The notes under the pieces: generated by a model
The model's database searches: none
The model's input: the letters and a program-made list of their open reading frames with translations, nothing else
What the model was told of the DNA's origin: nothing
Part shown: positions 54,970 through 64,000 of the stretch, piece by piece
Layout of the letters: each line of letters starts with the position of its first letter
Numbering within the stretch: the stretch's first letter is position 1
Assembly (NCBI GenBank): GCA_030679955.1
Contig: JAUXSF010000009.1
Span: 186,001 to 250,000, forward strand
Direction: 5' to 3'
Origin: Chlamydiales bacterium
Lineage (GTDB): Bacteria; Chlamydiota; Chlamydiia; Chlamydiales; JAJFMA01
DNA length: 64,000 nt
Made by a program: the position numbers and the translations under genes

Positions 54970-57736
54970 GCTTTTCTCCAAATACAGCTTCTAGAATGGC
55001 GATTGTTTCGCGTTTATGTAATGCATGGGATCCAGTAGCCGGTGAGGCGCTAACGCCTCTTCCAATATACTCTGGATCATGTTGCGTAGGTAACAGATCT
55101 CTTAAACGATGGCGGATGTATTTCCAAGCACCCATGTTGCTTGGCTCTTCCTGTACCCACATCCACCTAGTCTCAGTTTTCGCATATTTCTCGATGAGAG
55201 TTTTCAGCTTCTCGGAATTTAACGGATAAAGCTGCTCGATTCTAATTAAGGCTACATTCTTATCGCGATCCTCTTCCCTTGCTGCTAACAAGTCGTAATA
55301 TACACGTCCACAGCAGAAGACGACTTTGTCAACATTTTTGGGCGGCAATGGATCGTCTATGATCTCCTGGAAGCTACCTGATGTAAAATCGCTTAACTTG
55401 CTTACGCATCGTGGATGTCGTAACAAGCCTTTAGGTGTGAAGACAACCAATGGCTTATGGTCGGTCATCAGTACCTGTCGGCGCAATAAATGGAAGAGTT
55501 GGGCGGGAGTCGTAGGATCGACAATTTGCATGTTTAAATCGCCGCATAGCTGTAGGAAGCGTTCCATGCGCGCAGATGAATGTTCTGGTCCCTGCCCTTC
55601 GTAACCATGCGGCAGTAGCAGAACGAGAGGTACGTGTAATCCCCACTTCTGCTCGCCGGGTGCCATAAATTGGTCAATGATGATCTGGGCGCCATTGCAG
55701 AAATCGCCAAACTGTGCTTCCCACGCTACCAGAGCTTTAGGATTGGATAAAGCGTAGCCGTATTCGAAGCCTAGAGCCGCATATTCCGAAAGTGGAGAAT
55801 TAAACACATCAAAGCGCCCTTGACCAGGCTTTAGATGGCTTAAGGGAAAGTACTTTCTCTCGCGCACCTGATCCATCCACATAGCATGTCGATGGCTGAA
55901 GGTTCCACGACGCGAGTCCTGACCTGATAGGCGCACATGGTGACCTTCCCACAATAGTGTTGCTAGGGCTAGGTGTTCTCCCATTCCCCAGTCAATACCA
56001 GGGGCATCTTTAGCACCGCTGACCATAGCTAGACGATCTTCTAGAAGCCGTTTAAGCTTAGGATGAATGGTGAAGTCTTCTGGAATTGCACAAAAGCGCT
56101 CTGCAACCTGGCGAATCTCAGCGATATCGACCGAGGTGTCTATTTTGATAAAGGGATCCCAACGTGGTCTGAATTTGGGCTCTTTTTTCGTTTGATTGCT
56201 AGCGGCTTTCTTGATGCTCTCTTCAATTGCTTGCTTGATTTTGTTGAGCGATGTGCGAAACTCTTCTTCCGCAGCCTCTGCAAGGTGCCTTTCCAAAACG
56301 CCTTGGCTAACCAGCTGATCGCGATAGATCTCACGAATAGGGCTCTTTTTGCGAATGATTGCGTATTCCAAGGGTTGAGTAAAGGCCGGTTCATCACCCT
56401 CATTATGACCATACTTGCGGTAGCAATTGAGCTCGACAAATACATCACAGTGGAACCGGTAGCGTAGCTCAACAGCCAGCATCGTGGCATAAATACAGCC
56501 CTCAGGATCCTCTGCATTTACATGAAATACTGGTGCGCTAAAAGTGCGTGCAATGTCCGAACAATAACGCGTCGAACGAGCATCCTTAGGCAGCGTTGTA
56601 AAGCCTATTTGGTTGTTGATGATGATATGGACGGTACCGCCATTGTCGTAGCCTGGAAGGCGGTATAGCTGCATCGTCTCATAAACAACCCCCTGACCCG
56701 CTATTGAGGCATCGCCATGAATGACCAATGGCAGCACTTTATCTTTGCCATCACCCTCGTTGCGCAAAATCTGTCGCGCACGCACCTGCCCTTCGACCAC
56801 AGGACCAACGGCCTCCAGGTGGCTAGGATTGGGTGTTAGCGAGATCTTGACGCATTGGCCATGTGACGTCGCATAATCAGCTTCAAAACCGCGGTGGTAC
56901 TTCACATCGCCACTGCCCTCGAAGGAGTCAGGAATGTATCCCTCTTCAAACTCAGAAAAAATTTCTGCATAAGATTTGTGCAAGATATTGCATAAGACGT
57001 TCAAGCGACCTCTGTGAGCCATTCCCAGCACAAATTCTTCTAACCCTAGCGATGCACCTTTTTCGATGATAGCATTTAACATGGGAATGATCGTTTCGCC
57101 GCCTTCAACCGAAAAGCGCTTCTGACCCACATATTTTGTGTGGAGAAAGGACTCAAAGAACTCAGATCTATTCAAATAGTCGAGGATTTGCTTTTTGTCT
57201 TCGATAGATAGCTCAACCTGAAAGCGTGTTGGCTCGATGTGCTGTTGTAGCCATACCTCCATTTCGGGCATCTGTAATCCCATGTACTCCACACCTACAT
57301 TACGGCAGTAAATTTGCCGCAAGGCATCAACAATTTCGCTCAAAGGTGCCTTTTCAGCTGGTAATAAGCCCGCGGTAGGGAACAGTTGGCTCAACTCTTC
57401 TTCACGAAAGCCCATAGCAGATAAGAGCAACTCTCGGGGTTCCTCTGTAGACTTGGTAGCAATAGGATTGGTGTTGGCAAGTAAATGACCATACGTGCGG
57501 TAAGCTGCGATTAAATCTGCTATGCGTAAGTCGCCTGCAGATCCTTCTGAGGCATAATGAACCTCCGGCTTAAGTGTCATAGCAGCCACTTCACGGTCCA
57601 CATTGTCATCGTAGCGTTCTAAAATTTCACGCCATGATGGATCTACGCTGACAGGATCCGCCTGAAATTTTAGATACATCTCTTCCAAAAGTGCTGGGTT
57701 GGCACAACCCAACTCCGTGAGATCATCCGCTCGCAT
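54926..57736 (-). CDS. sucA: 2-oxoglutarate dehydrogenase E1 (thiamine-diphosphate dependent)
   Basis: This 936-residue E1 has [14 protein letters not shown] near residue 240, the thiamine-diphosphate region with [13 protein letters not shown] and [10 protein letters not shown], and a C-terminal transketolase-like half (S-H-R-H-A-M and E-Y-G-Y-A). It decarboxylates 2-oxoglutarate and succinylates lipoyl-E2. A strong GGGGGGA lies five bases before the ATG. It heads the sucA-sucB-lpd operon. Confidence 0.96.
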   Translation of the reverse strand: MRADDLTELGCANPALLEEMYLKFQADPVSVDPSWREILERYDDNVDREVAAMTLKPEVHYASEGSAGDLRIADLIAAYRTYGHLLANTNPIATKSTEEPRELLLSAMGFREEELSQLFPTAGLLPAEKAPLSEIVDALRQIYCRNVGVEYMGLQMPEMEVWLQQHIEPTRFQVELSIEDKKQILDYLNRSEFFESFLHTKYVGQKRFSVEGGETIIPMLNAIIEKGASLGLEEFVLGMAHRGRLNVLCNILHKSYAEIFSEFEEGYIPDSFEGSGDVKYHRGFEADYATSHGQCVKISLTPNPSHLEAVGPVVEGQVRARQILRNEGDGKDKVLPLVIHGDASIAGQGVVYETMQLYRLPGYDNGGTVHIIINNQIGFTTLPKDARSTRYCSDIARTFSAPVFHVNAEDPEGCIYATMLAVELRYRFHCDVFVELNCYRKYGHNEGDEPAFTQPLEYAIIRKKSPIREIYRDQLVSQGVLERHLAEAAEEEFRTSLNKIKQAIEESIKKAASNQTKKEPKFRPRWDPFIKIDTSVDIAEIRQVAERFCAIPEDFTIHPKLKRLLEDRLAMVSGAKDAPGIDWGMGEHLALATLLWEGHHVRLSGQDSRRGTFSHRHAMWMDQVRERKYFPLSHLKPGQGRFDVFNSPLSEYAALGFEYGYALSNPKALVAWEAQFGDFCNGAQIIIDQFMAPGEQKWGLHVPLVLLLPHGYEGQGPEHSSARMERFLQLCGDLNMQIVDPTTPAQLFHLLRRQVLMTDHKPLVVFTPKGLLRHPRCVSKLSDFTSGSFQEIIDDPLPPKNVDKVVFCCGRVYYDLLAAREEDRDKNVALIRIEQLYPLNSEKLKTLIEKYAKTETRWMWVQEEPSNMGAWKYIRHRLRDLLPTQHDPEYIGRGVSASPATGSHALHKRETIAILEAVFGEKHEPRHQSPSDGRVD

Positions 57737-57821
57737 TTATCCCCCCAAATACAAAACGCCCTATTTGCGGAGTCTAGCGGCGACTCCAATTATTTAATAG
57801 TATGAGAACCTCCTGCTGAAA

Positions 57822-57941
57822 AGGAATTAAACGCAAAGGCGCTAAGGCGCTAAGAGGAAAGAGAGAGGTTTCATAAATCATTTAATATCAGAAAGTAGAC
57901 ATAACACCTTAGCGCCTACGCGCCTTTGCGTTTAAGTTCCT
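57822..57941. repeat. palindromic repeat, GCAAAGGCGC family
   Basis: Arms 57822-57854 and 57908-57941 are inverted copies with few mismatches, separated by 53 bases. The divergent gap 57737-58008 contains nothing else recognisable apart from AT-rich flanks that must hold the promoters. Confidence 0.8.
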
Positions 57942-58008
57942 CTTTGCGAAAAATCATCATAAACAAGACCAAAAGAAATTTCTTGATTTCTTTTGCTTCG
58001 AACGTAGA

Positions 58009-60513
58009 ATGGGGCGTTCCTTATTTCTCAAAACGATGTTGTATATGGCTAAAGACAGACTTCTTTTTCTCCTCTCGTTTGCTATCCTAGGAGTTGTTGC
58101 CGCTGTTCTCTTTCGTCAGGGAGGCACACCGGACGTACCAGAACCAGTCGCCATTCAAGAGCAAGTTGTGGAAGAAGTTGCCAAGGTGGAGGACCCCCCG
58201 GAGGAAGTAATCCCTTTGATGCCAGGAAATATGGCTGTGCCATATCAATTAGACACACGTCCAGCGATTGTTCAGTTCTTCACGCCAGGTCAATACATCG
58301 ACATTATCTTCACTTCCAAGTCCGATATGGGTTTTGGATCGGTAACGTTAACTTTACTGAGAAACGTTCGCATTCTTGATATTGGTAAGGATTCCGAAGG
58401 TAAAAGAGCCAAAGTAGCGGACTTTAATAAGTCTAGCGCCCCGTTAGAAATTTTATTGGAGATGTCACCAAGAGAGGCGGAGGTATTCTCCTACGCTAAT
58501 TTAAGTGGCAATATTTCCTTTGCGATCTCAGAAGCTCCTGCAGCAAAACCAGCTGCTCAGAAGCCAATGGAAGATGGCGAACTCAGCTTAGATGGATGGG
58601 GAGATGATGATGAAACTCAAGGAGATTACGGAAAGCTCGCTAATGACCTGCTAAAAAGCTCATCGGATGAGAACTTCAACTCTATCCTCGTCACACACAT
58701 GGTGCATTCCCTGTTCCCCAAGGCAAAAAATCTCAAGGTCACCGTTACTCCCAGAGGTTACATCTTAGAAGGCAGGTCACCCAACCAAGATACCACGGAC
58801 AAAATCATTCAAATTCTTGGCACCCTCTCCGCTGAAGTGTCCAGAACTGTCATCAACTTGATGAAAGAAGATACTAAGTGGACAGAGGTTCTGGTTGCCA
58901 AAGAGAATATTCAACCCAATGATGCGCTAAACTCTCGAAATTATTCGTGGGCAAAACAAAAAGCGGACAAAGTTCCTCCATCAGCCATTATGCGCGATGC
59001 ACAGTCCGACAAATGGCTATCTGAGGTAGCCGCTACTAAGCCCATTCCTAAGGGTGAATTGATTGCTCTTAATGATGTGAGATGGCCGCGTGAGGAAGCG
59101 CAAGCTCCAGTGGTCGTAGAAGAACCACAAGAATTACCAACGATTGCTCCTCTGCATGGTAGACGAATTGTTCCTTTTCCAATCCCACCGGATACTACAT
59201 TAGCCGCTGAACTTTTCCCTGGCGCTGCCGTGGATGTCAAATTCACTGCCAGAGTTGATGGCGGAATTGACGTGGGCAACCTTACACTCTTTAGTCATGT
59301 TCTCGTGCTTTCACTAAGAGATCCTAACGGTAGGAATCTGAGAGAAGTACCACCAGGAATGGTTCCACCGCCCCCTGCTATGGTCTTTTTGGAGCTGACC
59401 CCACATGAGTCTGAGGTATTGTCTTATGCTCAGAGAGCGGGATCAGTTTATCTGGAAATGGCAGGAGAGCAATGTGTACCCCCTACCTGTCTTACAAGCC
59501 AACTATTGGCAAGTAAATCAGCAGCCTCCTTCCGCTCCATTATCATCACTCATATGATCCGCTCATTTTTTCCTGGCATCGACGTCAGGGTCACTGCAGG
59601 AACTCGTGGTTACGCCATTGAGGGCACCGTGCCGGACCCACAGATAGCGGCCAAGATCACCGAAATTTTCGCTAAATTCGTCCCAGGGGGCGAGAGAGAG
59701 CTTGTCAATCTGCTTAATGTTAGACCACAGCAGGTTAGGATATGCGTAAAAGTGTTTGAGGTGCAGCGAAGCATTCTGGAAAGATTGGGTCTGAACTGGG
59801 AAGCTCTGGTGACTAGTGGTGGCGGTACAGGGGCTTTTGGAGCTTATTATCCCCGGCCTCCTCCAAGTGAGGCCAACTTCTTCATAGATCTTCAAAACAT
59901 TAGGCTTGGATCCCTGCATCTATCCGCCCTGGTGGATATGCTAGAGCGTGATGGCTATGGCAAAATCCTTGCAGAACCGAATTTGACTACAATATCCGGG
60001 GAGACAGCGCACTTCTTCTCTGGTGGAGAGTTTCCTATTCTAGTTCCTCAAGGAGGCACGCTCTTGGGGACAGTAACGATCGAGTTCAAAAAGTTTGGTG
60101 TTATGCTGGACTTTACACCTTTTGTTGATCTCAACGGCCTGATAACGATGCGCGTAGTACCAGAGGTTAGCAATCTAGATAAGGAAAACTCTGTAGTACT
60201 TGACGGGTTTGTTATTCCATCCATCCTAACACGCCGCGTAGATACCATTGTGAAGCTATGGCCTGGACAATCGTATCTCCTTGCAGGGATGTTTTTGGAT
60301 GAGTGTGTAACGAAGGACGATAATCTTTACGGACTAAATAGAATTCCTGTCCTAGGACGTCTGTTTGAGTCGTATCGTAGTGAAGGTAGAGAACAGGAGC
60401 TAATCATTGTAGTGACGCCCTATCTAACCAGCGAAGATGATTGCGAAGACACATGTGATGGAGCGTTTTCATACCCAGCACCAGAATTTGACACACGATG
60501 CTGCGATGAATAG
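58009..60513 (+). CDS. Tad-type secretin fused to two CpaB/RcpC-like modules
   Basis: An N-terminal membrane anchor (15-35) precedes a CpaB-like domain (about 72-175), a BON-like domain (215-275), an SAF-like domain (291-360), a second CpaB-like domain (385-485), a second BON-like domain (500-565), and a secretin domain (570-815). The secretin shows I-L-A-E-P-N-L-T and the terminal R-I-P-V-L-G-R-L-F and E-L-I-I-V-V-T-P-Y-L. In other Tad loci, CpaB and CpaC are separate genes. The paired halves are similar (T-H-M-V-H-S-L-F-P and T-H-M-I-R-S-F-F-P), showing an internal duplication. The start is uncertain; Met10 and Met13 are alternatives. It should form the outer-membrane pore. Confidence 0.82.
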   Translation: MGRSLFLKTMLYMAKDRLLFLLSFAILGVVAAVLFRQGGTPDVPEPVAIQEQVVEEVAKVEDPPEEVIPLMPGNMAVPYQLDTRPAIVQFFTPGQYIDIIFTSKSDMGFGSVTLTLLRNVRILDIGKDSEGKRAKVADFNKSSAPLEILLEMSPREAEVFSYANLSGNISFAISEAPAAKPAAQKPMEDGELSLDGWGDDDETQGDYGKLANDLLKSSSDENFNSILVTHMVHSLFPKAKNLKVTVTPRGYILEGRSPNQDTTDKIIQILGTLSAEVSRTVINLMKEDTKWTEVLVAKENIQPNDALNSRNYSWAKQKADKVPPSAIMRDAQSDKWLSEVAATKPIPKGELIALNDVRWPREEAQAPVVVEEPQELPTIAPLHGRRIVPFPIPPDTTLAAELFPGAAVDVKFTARVDGGIDVGNLTLFSHVLVLSLRDPNGRNLREVPPGMVPPPPAMVFLELTPHESEVLSYAQRAGSVYLEMAGEQCVPPTCLTSQLLASKSAASFRSIIITHMIRSFFPGIDVRVTAGTRGYAIEGTVPDPQIAAKITEIFAKFVPGGERELVNLLNVRPQQVRICVKVFEVQRSILERLGLNWEALVTSGGGTGAFGAYYPRPPPSEANFFIDLQNIRLGSLHLSALVDMLERDGYGKILAEPNLTTISGETAHFFSGGEFPILVPQGGTLLGTVTIEFKKFGVMLDFTPFVDLNGLITMRVVPEVSNLDKENSVVLDGFVIPSILTRRVDTIVKLWPGQSYLLAGMFLDECVTKDDNLYGLNRIPVLGRLFESYRSEGREQELIIVVTPYLTSEDDCEDTCDGAFSYPAPEFDTRCCDE

Positions 60514-61090
60514 ACTTTTTTCGAAATTCGCTTTGCTTGGAAAAACAGGCAATTTTTGTGCAGATTTACCAACCAATTTAGAGGGCATATCTGAAGATAT
60601 GACCGAAAAATTGGATGATAAAGATGCCAAAAATTGCCGTTTCAACGAGCAAATGCAATTTCAAAAGAGGTCTAACAAAAAACGGACTAGAGGCGCATCT
60701 CTAATCGAGTTTGCGCTAATTTTACCTGTTTTGCTGCTCATTATTGAAGGAATCATGGAGTACAGCATTATCTATTATGATAAAGCTATCATCACCAATG
60801 CCAGCAGGGAGGCGGCAAGGTATGGTGTTGTCCTACGTTCTTCCCCCACTTATGCCACTTCCGCTTCCATCATTACATTTGCGAAGAACTACTGTGACGA
60901 CAAACTTATTACCTTTGGAGCGGATGTCGATCCGACGGTCACTGTTGTTAATTCTCCTACTACCCCTGCTTTCGGTGGCACCCTTAAAGTCACCGTGAAC
61001 TACCAATATACCGGTCTAATTCTATACCAGGTGATGAGTACAGCCAAGGTTATCACGTTAACAGCTTCAACGACGATGACCTATGAATAA
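60506..61090 (+). CDS. TadE-like pseudopilin
   Basis: The TadE core is R-G-A-S-L-I-E-F-A-L-I-L-P-V-L-L-L, a pilin-like hydrophobic segment with the conserved Glu five residues after Gly. It is followed by N-A-S-R-E-A-A-R-Y-G and a small beta domain. An N-terminal extension of ~70 residues before the core is unusually long. The ATG at 60506 overlaps the secretin stop by 8 bases, but the ribosome site is unclear and the real start could lie nearer the hydrophobic segment. It should be a minor pilin of the Tad apparatus. Confidence 0.75.
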   Translation: MNRLFSKFALLGKTGNFCADLPTNLEGISEDMTEKLDDKDAKNCRFNEQMQFQKRSNKKRTRGASLIEFALILPVLLLIIEGIMEYSIIYYDKAIITNASREAARYGVVLRSSPTYATSASIITFAKNYCDDKLITFGADVDPTVTVVNSPTTPAFGGTLKVTVNYQYTGLILYQVMSTAKVITLTASTTMTYE

Positions 61091-62096
61091 ATTAGCAAAA
61101 AAAAAGCAACGCGGCCAAGTGTTGGTTTTAGTAATTCTTATGATGGTGATGCTGCTAGGATTTTCCGCGATTTCAGTAGATGTCATTCGACTCTTTATGA
61201 TTCGTAACGAGCTGCAAAACGCCGCGGATGCCGCGGCTTTAACTGGCGCGAACTATTTTTATCCGACATTGTCTACAGGCAAACCTAATTGGACCCAAGC
61301 TTCAACCAAAGCCACTGCTATGGCCAAGCTTAACTACGTGGACAACGTATTGATTTCTGACGTGACCGTTCAGACAGGCTACTGGAATATGAAGGGCAAT
61401 CCTGCGACGCTACAGGCCACAACAATAACACCGGATGACGATGAGCTTACGGCAGTAAAGGTCTCGATCTCCAAAGCAGCTGGCAAGAATGGCGGTCCTG
61501 TACAACTATTTTTTGGACCGATCATTGGCCTTCAGACCGTGGATGTCGGCGCTACCGCCATAGCGGTTTCTGGGGGCCCTGCGTCATACAGAATCGGCAA
61601 GATTTTCCCAATCGCTATCGCTGACAACTATATAGACAATTACTGGAACGAATCTACTAACTCACCTAAATTATCTGGCGGCAAGGCTATCGCCTTCAAA
61701 GTTGGTGGAGAGGATACCGATTCGGGAAACTGGACAGTCTTCAATGTGAATACATCCTCATCGACTGTTTTAAGAGATTTTGTGATTAATCGCAGTCCTG
61801 TTGAATATGAAGTTGGCGATACTACCTGGATTAATCCAGGAGTTAAGCAAAGCATTGTGTATAGTGCTGTTCCAGTTAATGTCGACGTTATCTGCCCTAT
61901 TGTACCGCACGTAACTTTGGTCTGGAACAAACCAATACTTGGCTTTTGCGTGATCCATATTGATTCTGTCGTTAATGGCAGCGGCAACAATAAATATTTG
62001 AATGTGCGCATGGTCGCTAGTTATAAAACAAACGAAAGACCTGGCACCCCAAAAAATAGCCATGGCATCTACACACCCTCGAGACTAGTAAACTAA
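61083..62096 (+). CDS. TadG-like pilus assembly protein
   Basis: This 337-residue protein starts with the TadG-like segment: R-G-Q-V-L-V-L-V-I-L-M-M-V-M-L-L, then S-V-D-V-I-R-L and R-N-E-L-Q-N-A-A-D-A-A-A-L-T-G-A. The rest is beta-rich and extracytoplasmic. It overlaps the TadE-like gene by 8 bases and precedes cpaF by 9, so all are one operon. Its role is a minor surface component or anchor of the Tad machine. Confidence 0.85.
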   Translation: MNKLAKKKQRGQVLVLVILMMVMLLGFSAISVDVIRLFMIRNELQNAADAAALTGANYFYPTLSTGKPNWTQASTKATAMAKLNYVDNVLISDVTVQTGYWNMKGNPATLQATTITPDDDELTAVKVSISKAAGKNGGPVQLFFGPIIGLQTVDVGATAIAVSGGPASYRIGKIFPIAIADNYIDNYWNESTNSPKLSGGKAIAFKVGGEDTDSGNWTVFNVNTSSSTVLRDFVINRSPVEYEVGDTTWINPGVKQSIVYSAVPVNVDVICPIVPHVTLVWNKPILGFCVIHIDSVVNGSGNNKYLNVRMVASYKTNERPGTPKNSHGIYTPSRLVN

Positions 62097-62105
62097 AGGA
62101 TCGAC

Positions 62106-63407
62106 GTGGAAACTATAAATGTTGTTGACAATCGACATAGCAAGGAGTTCTTACGTCAGGTACACGATGTTCACGAACAGCTTCTTGAAGGTCTCAATTA
62201 CTCCAAAATCAATAGTTTGCAAGACGACTTTGTCAGCTTAAAGCTTTACCTGCTGGGAGAGATCGAGAAGAAACTAACTAAGATGAACATCCAAGACCCC
62301 GACCAAATACTTGGAACAGCCGTCTTTGACGAAGTTGTCGGCTTTGGGCCTATCGAAGAGCTATTAAGAGATCCCACCATAACAGATATCTTCGTAAACG
62401 GCCCGGATAATATTATGATCGAAAGACGTGGAAGAGTGGAAAATACCTCCATCTGCTTCCTCGACCACGATCACATCTACCGTCTTGTACAGCGCGCAGC
62501 TTCCAAAGCCGGTAGACATCTAGACTTAAGCACACCCTATTTTGATGCCCAACTTGCAGACGGCAGCCGAATTCACGCTATCATTCCTCCTCTAGCCATC
62601 GATGGCATTAAAGTATCCATACGAAAATACAGCTACAAAAAACTGCACATTAGTAGTTTAGTTGAGGGCGGATGCCTAACACCGACCATGGCTCGCCTGC
62701 TTCAGATTGCTGTACAAGCACGCTTTAACATTGCGATATGTGGGGGAACGGGCTCCGGCAAGACGACGATGCTAAACTCCCTTTTAGCCTCAATAGGCCA
62801 TGGTGAGCGTATTATCACGATCGAAGATACTCCAGAGCTCGAGTCTCCACACCACCACACCGTTCGCCTGCTAACGCGATTGCCCAACCCGGAAGGAAAG
62901 GGTGGAGTCAACCAATCAGATCTAATGATCAACGCCCTTCGTATGCGCCCTGATCGAGTTATCTTGGGAGAATTGCGCGGCGCAGAAGCCTTTAACCTTC
63001 TTCATGCCATGAACACCGGCCAAGACGGTTCCATGGTTACACTCCACGCTAGCGGTACCGAGGAAGTAATCTCACGACTGCTCAACATGATTCTTATGGC
63101 AAGATATAGTCTTTCAGCAGAAAGCGTTAAACAACAAATAGCCAGCGCCCTAGACATGATTGTTTATGTCTCTAGGCTTGTAGATGGATCCAGAAGGGTG
63201 ATGACGATCTCTCAGGTATCTAACAACGATGCGGGTGACTTACAGGTAGACGATATTTTCCGCTATGACATCGAGAAAATCTCTTCAACAGAGCTGGAAG
63301 GAAAGTTTGTTCAAATGAATATTCCCCCCACCAAAAGAGGGCTCTATAAATTAACGACCTCGGGTCTTTTGGACGAATATCTTAAGCTCTTTGCCCAGGA
63401 AAAATAA
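62106..63407 (+). CDS. cpaF: Tad secretion ATPase
   Basis: This 433-residue VirB11/CpaF-like ATPase has Walker A G-G-T-G-S-G-K219-T-T and a Walker-B-like L-G-E-L-R-G-A-E-A. A conserved His box lies in M-V-T-L-H-A. It is the motor of the Tad/Flp system on the cytoplasmic side. It starts with GTG at 62106, with AAAGGA five bases upstream. The next gene starts within its stop codon (TAATG). Confidence 0.94.
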   Translation: METINVVDNRHSKEFLRQVHDVHEQLLEGLNYSKINSLQDDFVSLKLYLLGEIEKKLTKMNIQDPDQILGTAVFDEVVGFGPIEELLRDPTITDIFVNGPDNIMIERRGRVENTSICFLDHDHIYRLVQRAASKAGRHLDLSTPYFDAQLADGSRIHAIIPPLAIDGIKVSIRKYSYKKLHISSLVEGGCLTPTMARLLQIAVQARFNIAICGGTGSGKTTMLNSLLASIGHGERIITIEDTPELESPHHHTVRLLTRLPNPEGKGGVNQSDLMINALRMRPDRVILGELRGAEAFNLLHAMNTGQDGSMVTLHASGTEEVISRLLNMILMARYSLSAESVKQQIASALDMIVYVSRLVDGSRRVMTISQVSNNDAGDLQVDDIFRYDIEKISSTELEGKFVQMNIPPTKRGLYKLTTSGLLDEYLKLFAQEK

Positions 63408-64000
63408 TGGAAAAATCAATCAAAGCACATGTCAAGGAAGAGGGCAAGGGACAGAAACACTCGGTTGTTATGTCGCTGATGCGGGATTGGTTTGTAGACT
63501 CCACACTGCTCACAACAGTAAGCTATCTAAATTTAATCGTGCTGTACGGTGTGATATTGCTCTGGACCGCAGGCTACACGCTTAGCGTTTGGTATATTTT
63601 CATCTACCTGTTCGCATTCTATTTTCTTAACAACTGGCGTGAAGGGCAGAAAGAGAAGGACCGTCTTCAAATTGCCCACCGCATCCCCTTCTTTGCGGAC
63701 GCTTTAGCAAACTGTCTATCGGTTGGTATGACCCTTGAACAGGCCTTTACTCAGTCATCCTATTACCTAACCGGGAAAATTAAAGATGAATTTACAGAAC
63801 TAACTGCAAAACACGCATTGGGAAAAGATCTCGGAACCTTGCTACAAAATCTTGACGCACGATTTCCAAACACCGGTCTCAGATACCTAATCTCTTTGTT
63901 GGAGGAATATAAAACCCTAGGTGTGGGAATCACTCCTCTTCTAAAAAAAATCTCGGTAGCATTAGCAGACAGAGAAGAGGCCGAGGATAAAATTCGCACC
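63407..64000 (+). CDS. TadB-like inner-membrane platform protein (cut by window end)
   Basis: An ATG sharing its first base with the cpaF stop opens a frame that runs to the window end (198 codons visible). Two helices lie near 35-75. A GspF-type domain begins with R-I-P-F-F-A-D-A-L-A-N-C-L-S-V-G-M-T-L-E-Q-A-F, and the E-L-T-A-K-H-A-L-G and L-D-A-R-F-P-N-T-G stretches follow. This fits TadB, a platform protein of the Tad apparatus; TadC would be expected next. Only the N-terminal half of its domain is visible. Confidence 0.85.
   Translation, partial: MEKSIKAHVKEEGKGQKHSVVMSLMRDWFVDSTLLTTVSYLNLIVLYGVILLWTAGYTLSVWYIFIYLFAFYFLNNWREGQKEKDRLQIAHRIPFFADALANCLSVGMTLEQAFTQSSYYLTGKIKDEFTELTAKHALGKDLGTLLQNLDARFPNTGLRYLISLLEEYKTLGVGITPLLKKISVALADREEAEDKIRT

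Overview
The window looks like chromosomal DNA of an environmental, probably amoeba-associated member of the Chlamydiota (Parachlamydia/Waddlia/Simkania type). The evidence is a mix of eukaryote-like proteins (three Ser/Thr kinases, a BTB protein, an ankyrin protein), alpha/beta hydrolases resembling the chlamydial CHLPS group, a Cys-rich Lpg1974-type outer-membrane protein, and a full aerobic respiratory chain. The assignment is inferred from gene content only. No rRNA, tRNA, CRISPR array, prophage or IS transposase was seen.

Layout. 0.1-6.3 kb: SulP transporter fused to a beta-carbonic anhydrase, an alpha/beta hydrolase with a beta-propeller protein, a flavin split-barrel protein and an Inc-like membrane protein. 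6.5-19.2 kb: accessory region with two paralogous kinases and a third, divergent kinase, two alpha/beta hydrolases (one with Cys in the nucleophile elbow), a secreted YVTN propeller plus an outer-membrane barrel, PhzF, a VOC protein, a shortened DedA protein and a large nested palindrome. 19.3-24.0 kb: cyoABCDE (bo3-type quinol oxidase and heme O synthase). 24.1-29.1 kb: outer-membrane protein interrupted by an in-frame TGA, a collagen-like/BclA-like secreted protein, a DUF952-like secreted protein, and hicAB bracketed by inverted copies of a palindromic repeat. 29.2-42.9 kb: complete nuoA-N on the minus strand, with a palindromic repeat between nuoG and nuoH. 43.1-49.5 kb: ankyrin protein, DUF47/Pit phosphate transport, a TolC/NodT-type lipoprotein and a BTB protein. 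49.6-57.7 kb: sucA-sucB-lpd followed by a DUF4910-type aminopeptidase, an AAC(3)-fold protein and an adenylate kinase that carries a signal peptide. 58.0-64.0 kb: a Tad/Flp-type secretion locus starting with an unusual CpaB-SAF-CpaB-secretin fusion, then TadE-like, TadG-like, CpaF/TadA and a TadB-like gene cut by the window end.

How it works together. The sucAB-lpd complex makes NADH, Nuo passes electrons to quinone, and Cyo oxidises quinol with O2, so the window encodes a nearly continuous path from 2-oxoglutarate to oxygen. The kinases, BTB, ankyrin and Inc-like proteins are plausible host-directed factors. The collagen-like protein, outer-membrane barrels and Tad system belong to the cell surface. 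At least four families of small palindromic repeats lie in intergenic gaps, and one is associated with a gene that appears shortened.
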